From Candidatus Methylomirabilota bacterium (lineage in GTDB: Bacteria; Methylomirabilota; Methylomirabilia; Methylomirabilales; Methylomirabilaceae): a DNA stretch of 5,863 nt. The notes beneath the pieces are model-generated. The model saw only the letters and a list, made by a program, of their open reading frames with translations. It had not been told where the DNA came from and did no database searches. A program made the translations under genes and the position numbers. Shown in pieces: positions 1 to 5,619 of the stretch. The stretch is from assembly GCA_016200385.1 (NCBI GenBank), contig JACQEV010000220.1, positions 1 to 5,863 on the forward strand, read 5' to 3'. How positions within the stretch are numbered: the first letter of the stretch is position 1; every line of letters starts with the position of its first letter.

Positions 1-372
1 CGCGACGATTATCCTACCTGGAGCCTTCCCGCGCTCGAGGCAGCGAAGTGCGTCGCTCTTCAGGGGGACGACGCCTTTGAGCGAGTTCACCTCCTCCTCT
101 TCCAGGCCTTCTTCAGTAAGGGGATCAACATCGGCACACGAGATGAGGTCATCGATGTTGTCCGGGGCGCTGGTGTGGAAATGAACCGCTTCCTCAAGGA
201 TTATGAAGCCGGGACAGCGCGGTCTAAGGTTATGCAGGAATATGAGGAGGCGCTCACCACCTATCAGGTGAACTCCATCCCGACCGTCATCTTCGACGGC
301 AATCAGCGGGTCATCGGCGCCACCCCGCTGGAGGAGTATCTCAAGATTCTGGCCGCGCTGGGGGTCTCGTAG
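1..372 (+). CDS. DsbA/FrnE-like thioredoxin-fold oxidoreductase, C-terminal part
   Basis: The reading frame is open from the first base to the TAG stop and gives 123 residues; the N-terminus, including any CxxC active site, lies outside the window. The visible part fits the helical insert and final thioredoxin-fold strands of the DsbA/FrnE family. A helix-rich stretch (ALEAAKCVAL, then FERVHLLLFQAFFSKGINIG) is followed by the typical loop with a probable cis-proline, SIPTVIFDG, at visible residues 92-100 (Pro94). It ends in a closing helix, PLEEYLKIL. Family members oxidise, reduce or isomerise disulfides, and some related members are glutathione-dependent isomerases. Whether this one is cytoplasmic (FrnE-like) or exported cannot be judged without the N-terminus. 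A GTG at 175 lies inside the domain and is not a credible start. Confidence 0.8.
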   Translation, partial: RDDYPTWSLPALEAAKCVALQGDDAFERVHLLLFQAFFSKGINIGTRDEVIDVVRGAGVEMNRFLKDYEAGTARSKVMQEYEEALTTYQVNSIPTVIFDGNQRVIGATPLEEYLKILAALGVS

Positions 373-381
373 GGACTCCTC

Positions 382-417
382 ACCCTCGCCCTCATCTCGA
401 AGAGGAGAGGGATGGGT
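382..417 (+). terminator. Hairpin after the DsbA-like gene, possible terminator
   Basis: CCCTC (389-393) pairs with GAGGG (407-411). After one A/A mismatch, TCTC (395-398) pairs with GAGG (402-405, one G-U) around a GAA loop. An outer ACCC/GGGT pairing (382-385 with 414-417) can extend it. The following bases (GGGGCATTTCTT) form only a weak T-rich tail, so this is a plausible rather than a textbook intrinsic terminator. It would separate the DsbA-like transcript from the ATPase gene. Confidence 0.4.
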
Positions 418-444
418 TGGGGCATTTCTTGAACAGGAAAATTT

Positions 445-1917
445 ATGAAATGGGCCGAGTATCTCCCCGTCACCGTCGATAAGAGTCATCTGATCACGAT
501 CGGAGAGCGGCTCTACGCGGAGAGCATCGAACTGATCCGTGAGCTGGTGAACAACGCCTATGATGCCGACGCCACGCAGGTGAATGTCACCGTCACCGAA
601 AGCTCGGTCTGCGTCGAGGATAACGGGGCCGGGATGGATCTGGATGGACTTCGGCAGTATTTCATTATCGGCTCGCAGGAAAAGCTCCTGAAGCCCAAGT
701 CCCCTATCTTCCACCGTGATCGGATCGGCCAGTTCGGCATCGGCAAGTTCGCCACTCTTTCGGCGTGCCAGCGTTTTCTCGTCTCGACGCAGAAGGGCGA
801 CTACGCGGCCCGCGTCACCTTCGACAAGGCGGAATGGTCCAGGCCGGATGGAGAGTGGCGCCTTCCTATGGAAATCCTTCGGCCGGACCTCCAACGGGGC
901 GATGGGACGACGGTCACCCTGTCAGACATGACCAAGCAGTTCGCTCCACAGGACGTGGAGCGGAGGCTAATCGAAGGGACTCCGCTGAAGGCTCCCAATT
1001 TCATCGTCACTCTAAACGGAGTGCGGGTGCGACCCAAGAGCTTTTCGGGCCACCCGATCCCCTTCCTGGAAGGAACGGACTACGGGCCCGTCACGGGAGA
1101 AATTGTCATCCTTCCCGCCTCCGCAGCCTCGACAGAAGGGTTGGGGGTGGAAGTAAAGGTCAAACAGGTGACGGTCCGACGGGAGCTGTTCGGAGCCGAA
1201 ACCTGGGGAAAGGTGGCGGCCAGAATTCGGGGCGAAGTCAACGCTGACTTTCTCCCCGTCACCAGCGATCGCTCGGGGTTCGCCCTCGATTCCCCCGAAT
1301 ATCGGGCTTTTCATCAGACGATGCAGAAGGTGATGGGAGAGGTCCGCGCTGTCCTTGGCCGCCTCACTGGGCAGAGGGAGCGGCGAGCCGCTGCTCGGGC
1401 CCTGAACGAAGCCCTGGAAAGGATCACCAAAGCGTTGACGAGAAATCCTGACTTCTCGCCATTCGGGGCCATCCCGATCGGCGAGGGCGGAGGGATCGGC
1501 GGCGCCGCAGCCACTTCCTCACCACGCGGGGCAGGAGGCGAGCGAACTATCGACGCAGGAGCGACAGAAGAGAAGCCAGCCACTGCAAAGGTGAAGAAGA
1601 GAAAGAAGACACCGACGGTGAAGCGTCTCACACCGGATGCCGTCATCAGACGCCTTAAATATGGCCAGTCGGGAATTTCATGTTGCCTTGACCACTTTGG
1701 CGAGGATGGTCCGGAGTGCTTCAGCGAGGGGACGGTGGTCTACGTCAACCGGGACCATCCGCTTTATCAGCGGGAGGCCAAAAAGGCCGAGCCCCATACG
1801 ATGCACCTAGCCCGGCTGCTCACCCAGGAGATCGCCCTCATGAAGGACCCACGGAACCCCCGACAGGCATTCGAACGCCAATCGAAGCTTCTCCGCGACG
1901 CCTTCATCGACGACTGA
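445..1917 (+). CDS. GHKL (Hsp90/MutL/MORC-like) ATPase with unassigned C-terminal domain
   Basis: This 490-residue protein starts with a complete Bergerat-fold ATP-binding domain. The N box is ELVNNAYDADA (33-43), where Glu33, Asn37 and Asp40 match the Hsp90 spacing ELxxNxxDA. The G1 box is EDNGAGM (58-64), the glycine-rich ATP lid is GQFGIGK (95-101), and the later GTT is at 154-156. An S5-like second domain follows, with NADFLPVTSDRSGF at 266-279. Next come a charged helical stretch, a low-complexity Gly/Ala linker (about 341-380) and a lysine-rich patch KVKKRKK (382-388). Residues 396-490 form a separate compact-looking domain with Cys413-Cys414 and the motif VYVNRDHPLYQR (432-443). The ATG at 445 has AGGAAA (435-440) at good spacing. 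Family members dimerise on ATP and act as conformational switches; prokaryotic relatives of MORC have been described beside restriction enzymes. The next gene encodes an HNH nuclease, so a role in DNA defence or repair is inferred, not shown. Confidence 0.85.
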   Translation: MKWAEYLPVTVDKSHLITIGERLYAESIELIRELVNNAYDADATQVNVTVTESSVCVEDNGAGMDLDGLRQYFIIGSQEKLLKPKSPIFHRDRIGQFGIGKFATLSACQRFLVSTQKGDYAARVTFDKAEWSRPDGEWRLPMEILRPDLQRGDGTTVTLSDMTKQFAPQDVERRLIEGTPLKAPNFIVTLNGVRVRPKSFSGHPIPFLEGTDYGPVTGEIVILPASAASTEGLGVEVKVKQVTVRRELFGAETWGKVAARIRGEVNADFLPVTSDRSGFALDSPEYRAFHQTMQKVMGEVRAVLGRLTGQRERRAAARALNEALERITKALTRNPDFSPFGAIPIGEGGGIGGAAATSSPRGAGGERTIDAGATEEKPATAKVKKRKKTPTVKRLTPDAVIRRLKYGQSGISCCLDHFGEDGPECFSEGTVVYVNRDHPLYQREAKKAEPHTMHLARLLTQEIALMKDPRNPRQAFERQSKLLRDAFIDD

Positions 1918-2021
1918 TGCGACGGAGCAATCGTGTGCTCGATACTCTCCTGCTTTCAACCGGCTCGTCTATCATTTCAGCAGAATCCACTTGTTATGCA
2001 TTACAATAAGAGACAGAAGGC

Positions 2022-2028
2022 AAAGGAG
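2022..2028 (+). promoter_or_regulatory. Ribosome binding site deciding a GTG start for the HNH gene
   Basis: AAAGGAG lies six bases before GTG 2035. The upstream in-frame ATGs at 1933 and 1996 lack a comparable site, and the peptide they would add (MCSILSCFQ...) looks nothing like the start of a PUA/EVE domain. The GTG is therefore preferred. Confidence 0.75.
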
Positions 2029-2034
2029 AGAATT

Positions 2035-2871
2035 GTGGCTACTCACCTAGTCATCTATAGACCTATTTCGCGTGGGGGTGAAGATGTCCTGGAAGGATTT
2101 CTTTCGGCGAAGGACGATGGACGCCTCGATGAATGGACTGGAATTCGTTCTTTCGCGCCCGGTGACATCTGTTTGTTCTATTTTGGGCAACCTCTAAAGG
2201 CCATAACCGGCGTGGGCGTGGTCGCCTCCAAGCCGTGGGATGAAAAGGGTCCTTTTCATTGGACGACTCGGAAGGTTCAAACATTCTGCGACTACCGGCC
2301 AGTCTGGGTCTTAAACAACCCGGTCGAATTGGAAGAGGCCGCCAGGACGGCCGGGCTGACTTCCTGGTATATGGGGCGGCCCTGGCGGAACACCAGAAAG
2401 CTGGATCCAGAAGTTGCGCATGGTCTGCTTGCTCAGGTAATTCGACGAAATCCATCTCTCAGGAAAATTCTCACTAAGATGGGCCTTGGACCATTCCCGC
2501 CGACTGAACCAAGCCGCCCAAAGCCCGATGAACCTCGATTCATGGAGGGAATGGTTCGGGAAATAACGACAGAACTCAGATACCGAGACCCCCGATTGAG
2601 GATTGAGGCGATGCACCGCTATGGAATGGCGTGCACGGTCTGCGGCTTCAACTTTGAGCAGGCTTACGGTGACCTCGGAACTGGCTATATCGAAATTCAC
2701 CATCTGCGCGCCCTTTCGCGGCGTACCAAGAGAGGGTTCCGAGCATCGGTCAGGGATGTTGCTGTGGTTTGCTCTAACTGCCATCGGATTCTCCATCGGA
2801 GGGGAACCGATCCGTTGCCCTTGGATAAAATCCGTCGAGCGGTCCTGAAGCATCGTCGAGAAAGGCATTAA
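2035..2871 (+). CDS. PUA/EVE-like domain fused to HNH endonuclease, probable modification-dependent restriction enzyme
   Basis: From GTG 2035 the protein has 278 residues. The N-terminal half (about 1-145) looks like a PUA/EVE-type reader. It has FAPGDICLFYFGQPLKAITG (40-59), the usual 'PGD..lfY...aItGvG' pattern, and a later SWYMGRPWRN (110-119). A proline-rich linker (153-168) leads to an HNH/McrA-type domain: CTVC (200-203), IEIHH (219-223), CSNCH (246-250) and His254. The two CxxC pairs should bind a structural zinc, while His223, Asn248 and His254 are the likely catalytic ββα-metal residues. EVE-HNH enzymes such as VcaM4I cut DNA carrying modified cytosine, and the lack of a methylase here agrees with that type IV mode. 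Modified-base specificity is inferred from architecture only. The gene follows the GHKL ATPase in the same direction after 117 bases; a weak TACAAT (2002-2007) without a clear -35 could be its own promoter. Its codon use (ATA, AGA) looks more A/T-rich than its neighbours. Confidence 0.85.
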   Translation: MATHLVIYRPISRGGEDVLEGFLSAKDDGRLDEWTGIRSFAPGDICLFYFGQPLKAITGVGVVASKPWDEKGPFHWTTRKVQTFCDYRPVWVLNNPVELEEAARTAGLTSWYMGRPWRNTRKLDPEVAHGLLAQVIRRNPSLRKILTKMGLGPFPPTEPSRPKPDEPRFMEGMVREITTELRYRDPRLRIEAMHRYGMACTVCGFNFEQAYGDLGTGYIEIHHLRALSRRTKRGFRASVRDVAVVCSNCHRILHRRGTDPLPLDKIRRAVLKHRRERH

Positions 2872-3125
2872 GTTAGCGCATCCGGTGCGTTGAAAAAATT
2901 GTAACGGTTTAGACGTGCCTCTCTTAGCTTTGACCAAGTTGCTTTGGGATCGCGCCGCAGCACACCTCGAACCTGCAAATCGGCATGCAATCGAACCCAT
3001 CGGAGGAACCTTGCCGATGACAGAAGGGGAGGAGATCAGGTGCCGCTCCCATTCACTTCACAAAGCCCAGGAACATTATCCGGCATGCGCTGAAGGACCC
3101 GGCTAGTTGAAGGGAATCCAAGGCA
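2872..3125. other. Stretch without an intact gene; possible decayed HicA-like toxin trace
   Basis: No convincing complete gene is visible in these 254 bases. Just after the HNH stop, AGCGCA (2875-2880) can pair with TGCGTT (2886-2891), but A-rich rather than T-rich sequence follows, so it is not a standard terminator. Near the end, frame 1 reads VPLPFTSQSPGTL (3040-3078). Frame 3, starting two bases further on, reads RHALKDPAS and a stop (3081-3110). Joined, these resemble the end of a HicA mRNA interferase ('VPxPFH...GTLRHILKDAGL'). No HicA start or HicB partner is seen, so this would be a remnant at best. No clear promoter for the following toxin gene was recognised. Confidence 0.3.
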
Positions 3126-3425
3126 TTGCCACATCGTATTGAGTACTCCCCTGATGCCGAAGATCATTTGCGCATGCTGACGGCTCGACAGCAGGCTATT
3201 GTTCTGGACGCGGTGGATAGGCAATTGGTGCACCGACCGACAATCGAAACGAGAAATCGTAAGCCGATGCGCCCGAATCCGATTGCTCCCTGGGAGCTGC
3301 GCATTGGCAATCTCCGAGTATACTATGATGTAGAAGAAGAGCCTGATTCTGTGGTCCAGATTCGCGCTGTCGGGATCAAGCAGCGGAACCGCGTTCGTAT
3401 CGGAAGGGAGGTGATTGAGCTATGA
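3126..3425 (+). CDS. RelE/ParE-family toxin
   Basis: This small protein of 99 residues has the size and layout of the RelE/ParE superfamily. An N-terminal strand (HRIEYSPDAEDHL, 3-15) is followed by helices with many Gln/Arg residues. The conserved core WELRIGNLRVYYDVE (56-70) comes next, and the final strand is IRAVGIKQRNR (79-89). Basic residues in the core and near the end are the usual functional positions: RelE-type members cut mRNA on the ribosome, ParE-type members poison gyrase. The sequence does not settle which. The start is TTG 3126, with AGGGA (3111-3115) about ten bases upstream; an in-frame TGA at 3108 excludes a longer N-terminus. The next gene overlaps its stop by ATGA, which marks it as the toxin of a two-gene module with reversed (toxin-first) order. 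Confidence 0.82.
   Translation: MPHRIEYSPDAEDHLRMLTARQQAIVLDAVDRQLVHRPTIETRNRKPMRPNPIAPWELRIGNLRVYYDVEEEPDSVVQIRAVGIKQRNRVRIGREVIEL
3406..3413 (+). promoter_or_regulatory. Very strong ribosome binding site for the antitoxin
   Basis: GGGAGGTG, within AAGGGAGGTGAT, is almost a full anti-Shine-Dalgarno complement, eight bases before ATG 3422 and inside the toxin gene. It should give the antitoxin far stronger translation initiation than the TTG-started toxin, a way to keep antitoxin in excess despite the toxin-first order. Confidence 0.75.
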
Positions 3426-3700
3426 AGACTCTTGAGCTGTCCAAAGCAACTGCTCCGCTTAAGGTTTACGCCCGTGAGGTAAGTAAAGAGCCTATGATCG
3501 TGACGATTGAAGGTAAACCTGTCGCTGCCCTTGTTGCTATCGAGAACGCTGACCTGGAGACAGTGACTCTGAGCACCCATCCTCAGTTTCTCGCCCTCAT
3601 CGAACGGTCGCGAGCACGGCAAAAGTCAGCGGGAGGGATTTCCAGTAAGGAACTGCGTCGTCGGCTGGGTTTGAACAAGACGGCGCCTGGCAGACGATAA
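3422..3700 (+). CDS. Phd/YefM-family antitoxin
   Basis: The 92-residue protein has the Phd/YefM N-terminal DNA-binding fold: a short opening strand and helix (KTLELSKATAPLKVYAREV, 2-20), the strand pair PMIVTIEGKPVAALVAIE (24-41), and then a helix. The C-terminal part (STHPQFLALIERSRARQKSA, 51-70, then GGISSKELRRRLGL) is the usual extended toxin-binding tail. Its ATG overlaps the toxin's TGA in the four bases 3422-3425, so the two are translationally coupled. Phd-type antitoxins block the partner toxin and, with it, repress their own promoter; that autoregulation is known for the family and assumed here. No operator was recognised upstream of the toxin. Confidence 0.85.
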   Translation: MKTLELSKATAPLKVYAREVSKEPMIVTIEGKPVAALVAIENADLETVTLSTHPQFLALIERSRARQKSAGGISSKELRRRLGLNKTAPGRR

Positions 3701-3716
3701 GGGGCGGTGGGCGGCT

Positions 3717-3735
3717 GACCTGTTATAATGAGGTC
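3717..3735 (+). promoter_or_regulatory. Extended -10 promoter element flanked by a short palindrome
   Basis: TGTTATAAT (3721-3729) is a perfect extended -10 (TGn plus TATAAT), about 70 bases before the TPR gene. No good -35 hexamer is found 16-18 bases upstream, which is common for extended -10 promoters. The -10 is bracketed by GACCT (3717-3721) and AGGTC (3731-3735), an exact inverted repeat with a nine-base spacer, so a repressor dimer could cover it. It probably drives the TPR, protease and threonine synthase genes. Confidence 0.6.
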
Positions 3736-3744
3736 GAGGCAGAC

Positions 3745-3761
3745 GAAGGAAGAGTTCCTTC
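3745..3761 (+). other. Hairpin in the 5' leader of the TPR gene
   Basis: GAAGGAA (3745-3751) and TTCCTTC (3755-3761) form a perfect seven-base stem with a GAG loop. It lies about 15 bases after the -10 element, so it would be at or near the 5' end of the transcript. No T-run follows. It could stabilise the message or affect translation; function unknown. Confidence 0.4.
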
Positions 3762-3799
3762 ACGTAGAATGAGTGTCAGGCGAAAGCGGGTAGAAAGAG

Positions 3800-4285
3800 A
3801 TGCCGGACCCAGGGAGGCTTGAACAGGCAGAGTTCTACCTCACGGAAGGATACCGGCTTCAGATGAATGGCGATCTGGAAGGCGCCATCGCAGCCTACAA
3901 GCGCTCCATCGAGCTGTACCCGACGGCCGAGGCCCACACCTTCCTTGGTTGGGCGTACAGCTTCCAAGGACGGATCGATGAGGCGATCAAAGAGTGTGAG
4001 ACGGCGATCCAGATCGATCCGGATTTCGGCAACCCGTATAACGACATCGGGGTCTACCTGATCCAGAAGGGGGAATACGATGAGGCGATCCCGTGGCTCC
4101 AGAAGGCCATGGGGGCCAAACGGTACGAGCCTCGCCACTACCCTCACATGAATATGGGGCGGGTGTTGGTGCGGAAGGGGAAGTACCAGGAGGCACTCCG
4201 ACAGTTGAAGAAGGCTCTGGCCATCGAGCCGAACTATGCCGCGGCCCGCATCGAGATGCACAGACTCCTGGGCATGTTGAATTAG
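3800..4285 (+). CDS. Small tetratricopeptide-repeat (TPR) protein
   Basis: The 161-residue protein consists almost wholly of four TPR units at about residues 9-42, 43-74, 77-111 and 113-144. Their ends are marked by AIAAYKRSIELYP, AIKECETAIQIDP, AIPWLQKAM and ALRQLKKALAIEP, and the third repeat runs slightly long. No signal peptide or membrane segment is visible, so it is probably a cytoplasmic scaffold for protein-protein contacts; the partner cannot be read from the sequence. The ATG at 3800 has only a weak purine-rich site (AGAAAGAG) directly before it; no better in-frame start is seen. It sits 31 bases before an M48 membrane protease gene and likely shares its transcript. M48 proteases with fused TPR domains (BepA) are known, so a functional link is possible but unproven. 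Confidence 0.85.
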   Translation: MPDPGRLEQAEFYLTEGYRLQMNGDLEGAIAAYKRSIELYPTAEAHTFLGWAYSFQGRIDEAIKECETAIQIDPDFGNPYNDIGVYLIQKGEYDEAIPWLQKAMGAKRYEPRHYPHMNMGRVLVRKGKYQEALRQLKKALAIEPNYAAARIEMHRLLGMLN

Positions 4286-4310
4286 CCACCTCCGAGCGTG
4301 GCGAGGCTCG
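4285..4310 (+). other. Two mutually exclusive hairpins before the protease start
   Basis: GCCAC (4285-4289) can pair with GTGGC (4298-4302). Alternatively CGAGC (4293-4297) can pair with GCTCG (4306-4310). The two share bases and cannot form together. The second encloses the only Shine-Dalgarno candidate (GAGG, 4303-4306) of the protease gene at 4317. The arrangement could modulate translation, but five-base stems in GC-rich DNA also arise by chance. Confidence 0.25.
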
Positions 4311-4316
4311 CATCGC

Positions 4317-5585
4317 ATGCTGTCGAAATGGTCAATGCTCTTCTGCTTGCTGGCGCTTGCGGCAGTGACCACCATACTCGAAAACCGTGCATTGCCTGAG
4401 GGATCTCCGTCCCCCGAACGACACGTCTCATCCACCAATAGAGCCCGACAGTACTTCACCCCAGAGGAGCTGGGAAGGGGACGAGCCTACGCGGGCGGGC
4501 GCCGCATCCTGTATTTCCTGAAGCTGGGGCTGACGTTTGGCCTGTTCGCGCTTCTCTCCCTGCCACCGATCTCCGCCAGAATTCGCGATCTCAGCGTCTC
4601 ACTCGCTGGGGGACGGGTGTGGCTGACGATTGTGGTGTTCGGGCTCCTTCTGGGGCTTGCGTACTTCGCGGCCAGCTTCCCGCTGAACCTCTACAGTGAT
4701 TTCCTCCGCGAGCGCGCCTTCGGCCTCTCCACTCAGACGCCCGGCTCGTGGGCCTGGGATTATTCGAAAGCCGCTATCATCGGTACCGGGATCATGCTCC
4801 CGCTGCTGGTCCTCCTCTACTCCCTGATCCGATGGAATCCAACGCGCTGGTATCTGCCGGCCTGGGCTGTCGCCGTGGTCGTGATGGCCCTGATGGCCGA
4901 GCTATCACCGGTCCTCTTCGATCCACTCTTTCACACCTTCCGGCCGGTGCAGGACCCAGGACTGGCGGAGCGAATTCGCAGATTGACCGACCGGGCGGGC
5001 CTGCGTGTCGGGCAGATCCTCGAGATTGATGCCAGCCGCCAGACAAAGAAGACGAATGCCTACTTCACGGGCCTTGGCCGAACCAGGCGCGTAGTGCTGT
5101 ACGATACGCTGATCGCGACCTCCACCCCTGAGGAGGTGGAGCTTGTTTTGGCCCATGAACTGGGCCACTGGAGGCGGCATCATATCTGGAAGGGAATGGC
5201 CCTGGGTGCGGCATCGACGCTGGCAGCTCTCTGGCTGATCGCTCGCTTTCTGAACGCCGCGGCCGACTCCGGACGCTTCGGCTTTATTCATCCGGCAGAC
5301 GTGGTGTCGCTGCCACTGCTGCTGCTTTCCTTCCTCGCTCTTAGCACTGTCACGATGCCGATCCAGGCAGCGATCTCCCGCGCCTTCGAACGAGAAGCCG
5401 ATCTCGAATCGCTCCGCCTCACCGACAACCCCGATGCCTTCATCGCCTCCGAGGTCAAACTTGCCCGGACGAATTTCTCGGATATCGAGCCACCAAGGAT
5501 GATCGTCTGGCTCCTATACACCCACCCTCCGGTGCTGGAGCGGATCGCCATGGCTGAGGTCTACCGGATAAAGGAGATGCGTTGA
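4317..5585 (+). CDS. Ste24-type M48 integral-membrane zinc metalloprotease
   Basis: The 422-residue protein matches the length and layout of the M48A (Ste24/CAAX protease 1) family. About seven hydrophobic segments are visible at roughly 7-22, 65-84, 101-122, 152-171, 179-201, 293-310 and 328-350. The zinc motif is HELGH (His280, Glu281, His284). The third ligand is probably Glu358 in EREAD (358-362). Other family marks are RERAFGLSTQT (131-141), NAYFTGLG (247-254), VLYDTLIA (260-267) and the terminal THPPVLERI (402-410). Eukaryotic members clip prenylated CAAX proteins; bacterial substrates are mostly unknown, with membrane-protein quality control the usual proposal. The ATG at 4317 is preferred because an in-frame stop at 4278 leaves no earlier ATG; 4335 is a possible alternative. 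It lies between the TPR gene and threonine synthase, 34 bases before the latter. Confidence 0.92.
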   Translation: MLSKWSMLFCLLALAAVTTILENRALPEGSPSPERHVSSTNRARQYFTPEELGRGRAYAGGRRILYFLKLGLTFGLFALLSLPPISARIRDLSVSLAGGRVWLTIVVFGLLLGLAYFAASFPLNLYSDFLRERAFGLSTQTPGSWAWDYSKAAIIGTGIMLPLLVLLYSLIRWNPTRWYLPAWAVAVVVMALMAELSPVLFDPLFHTFRPVQDPGLAERIRRLTDRAGLRVGQILEIDASRQTKKTNAYFTGLGRTRRVVLYDTLIATSTPEEVELVLAHELGHWRRHHIWKGMALGAASTLAALWLIARFLNAAADSGRFGFIHPADVVSLPLLLLSFLALSTVTMPIQAAISRAFEREADLESLRLTDNPDAFIASEVKLARTNFSDIEPPRMIVWLLYTHPPVLERIAMAEVYRIKEMR

Positions 5586-5601
5586 GGGGCCTGGTTGCCC
5601 C
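5586..5601 (+). other. GC hairpin between the protease and threonine synthase genes
   Basis: GGGGC (5586-5590) and GCCCC (5597-5601) form a perfect five-base GC stem with a six-base loop directly after the protease stop. No T-run follows, so complete termination is unlikely. It may stabilise the upstream message or have no role. Confidence 0.3.
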
Positions 5602-5619
5602 CGTGAACAGGTGGGAGTG

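Noticed and set aside
765..1247. Open frame of 160 codons inside the GHKL ATPase gene
   Set aside because: It is an alternate frame of a strongly motif-supported gene, Arg/Gly-rich, with no recognisable domain: a GC-driven shadow.
1933..2034. N-terminal extension of the HNH protein from ATG 1933 or 1996
   Set aside because: No Shine-Dalgarno site there, whereas GTG 2035 has AAAGGAG at six bases and starts at the expected domain edge.
2875..2900. Rho-independent terminator after the HNH gene
   Set aside because: The six-base stem is followed by an A-run rather than a T-run on the + strand, so the standard pattern is not met.
2872..2915. Integron attC-like site after the HNH gene (GTTAGCGC and a small stem)
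   Set aside because: Only one core-like heptamer is present; the paired inner and outer boxes of an attC site are missing and no integrase or cassette series is seen.
2311..3000. 229-codon open frame on the minus strand
   Set aside because: It runs antisense through the HNH domain and the gap, shows no domain or ribosome site, and is better explained as a shadow.
2915..3106. 63-codon + strand open frame between the HNH and toxin genes
   Set aside because: No ribosome site, no recognisable fold, and the possible HicA-like traces lie in the other two frames.
3776..4459. 227-codon open frame on the minus strand
   Set aside because: It is antisense to the TPR repeats; its periodic composition mirrors the TPR codons.
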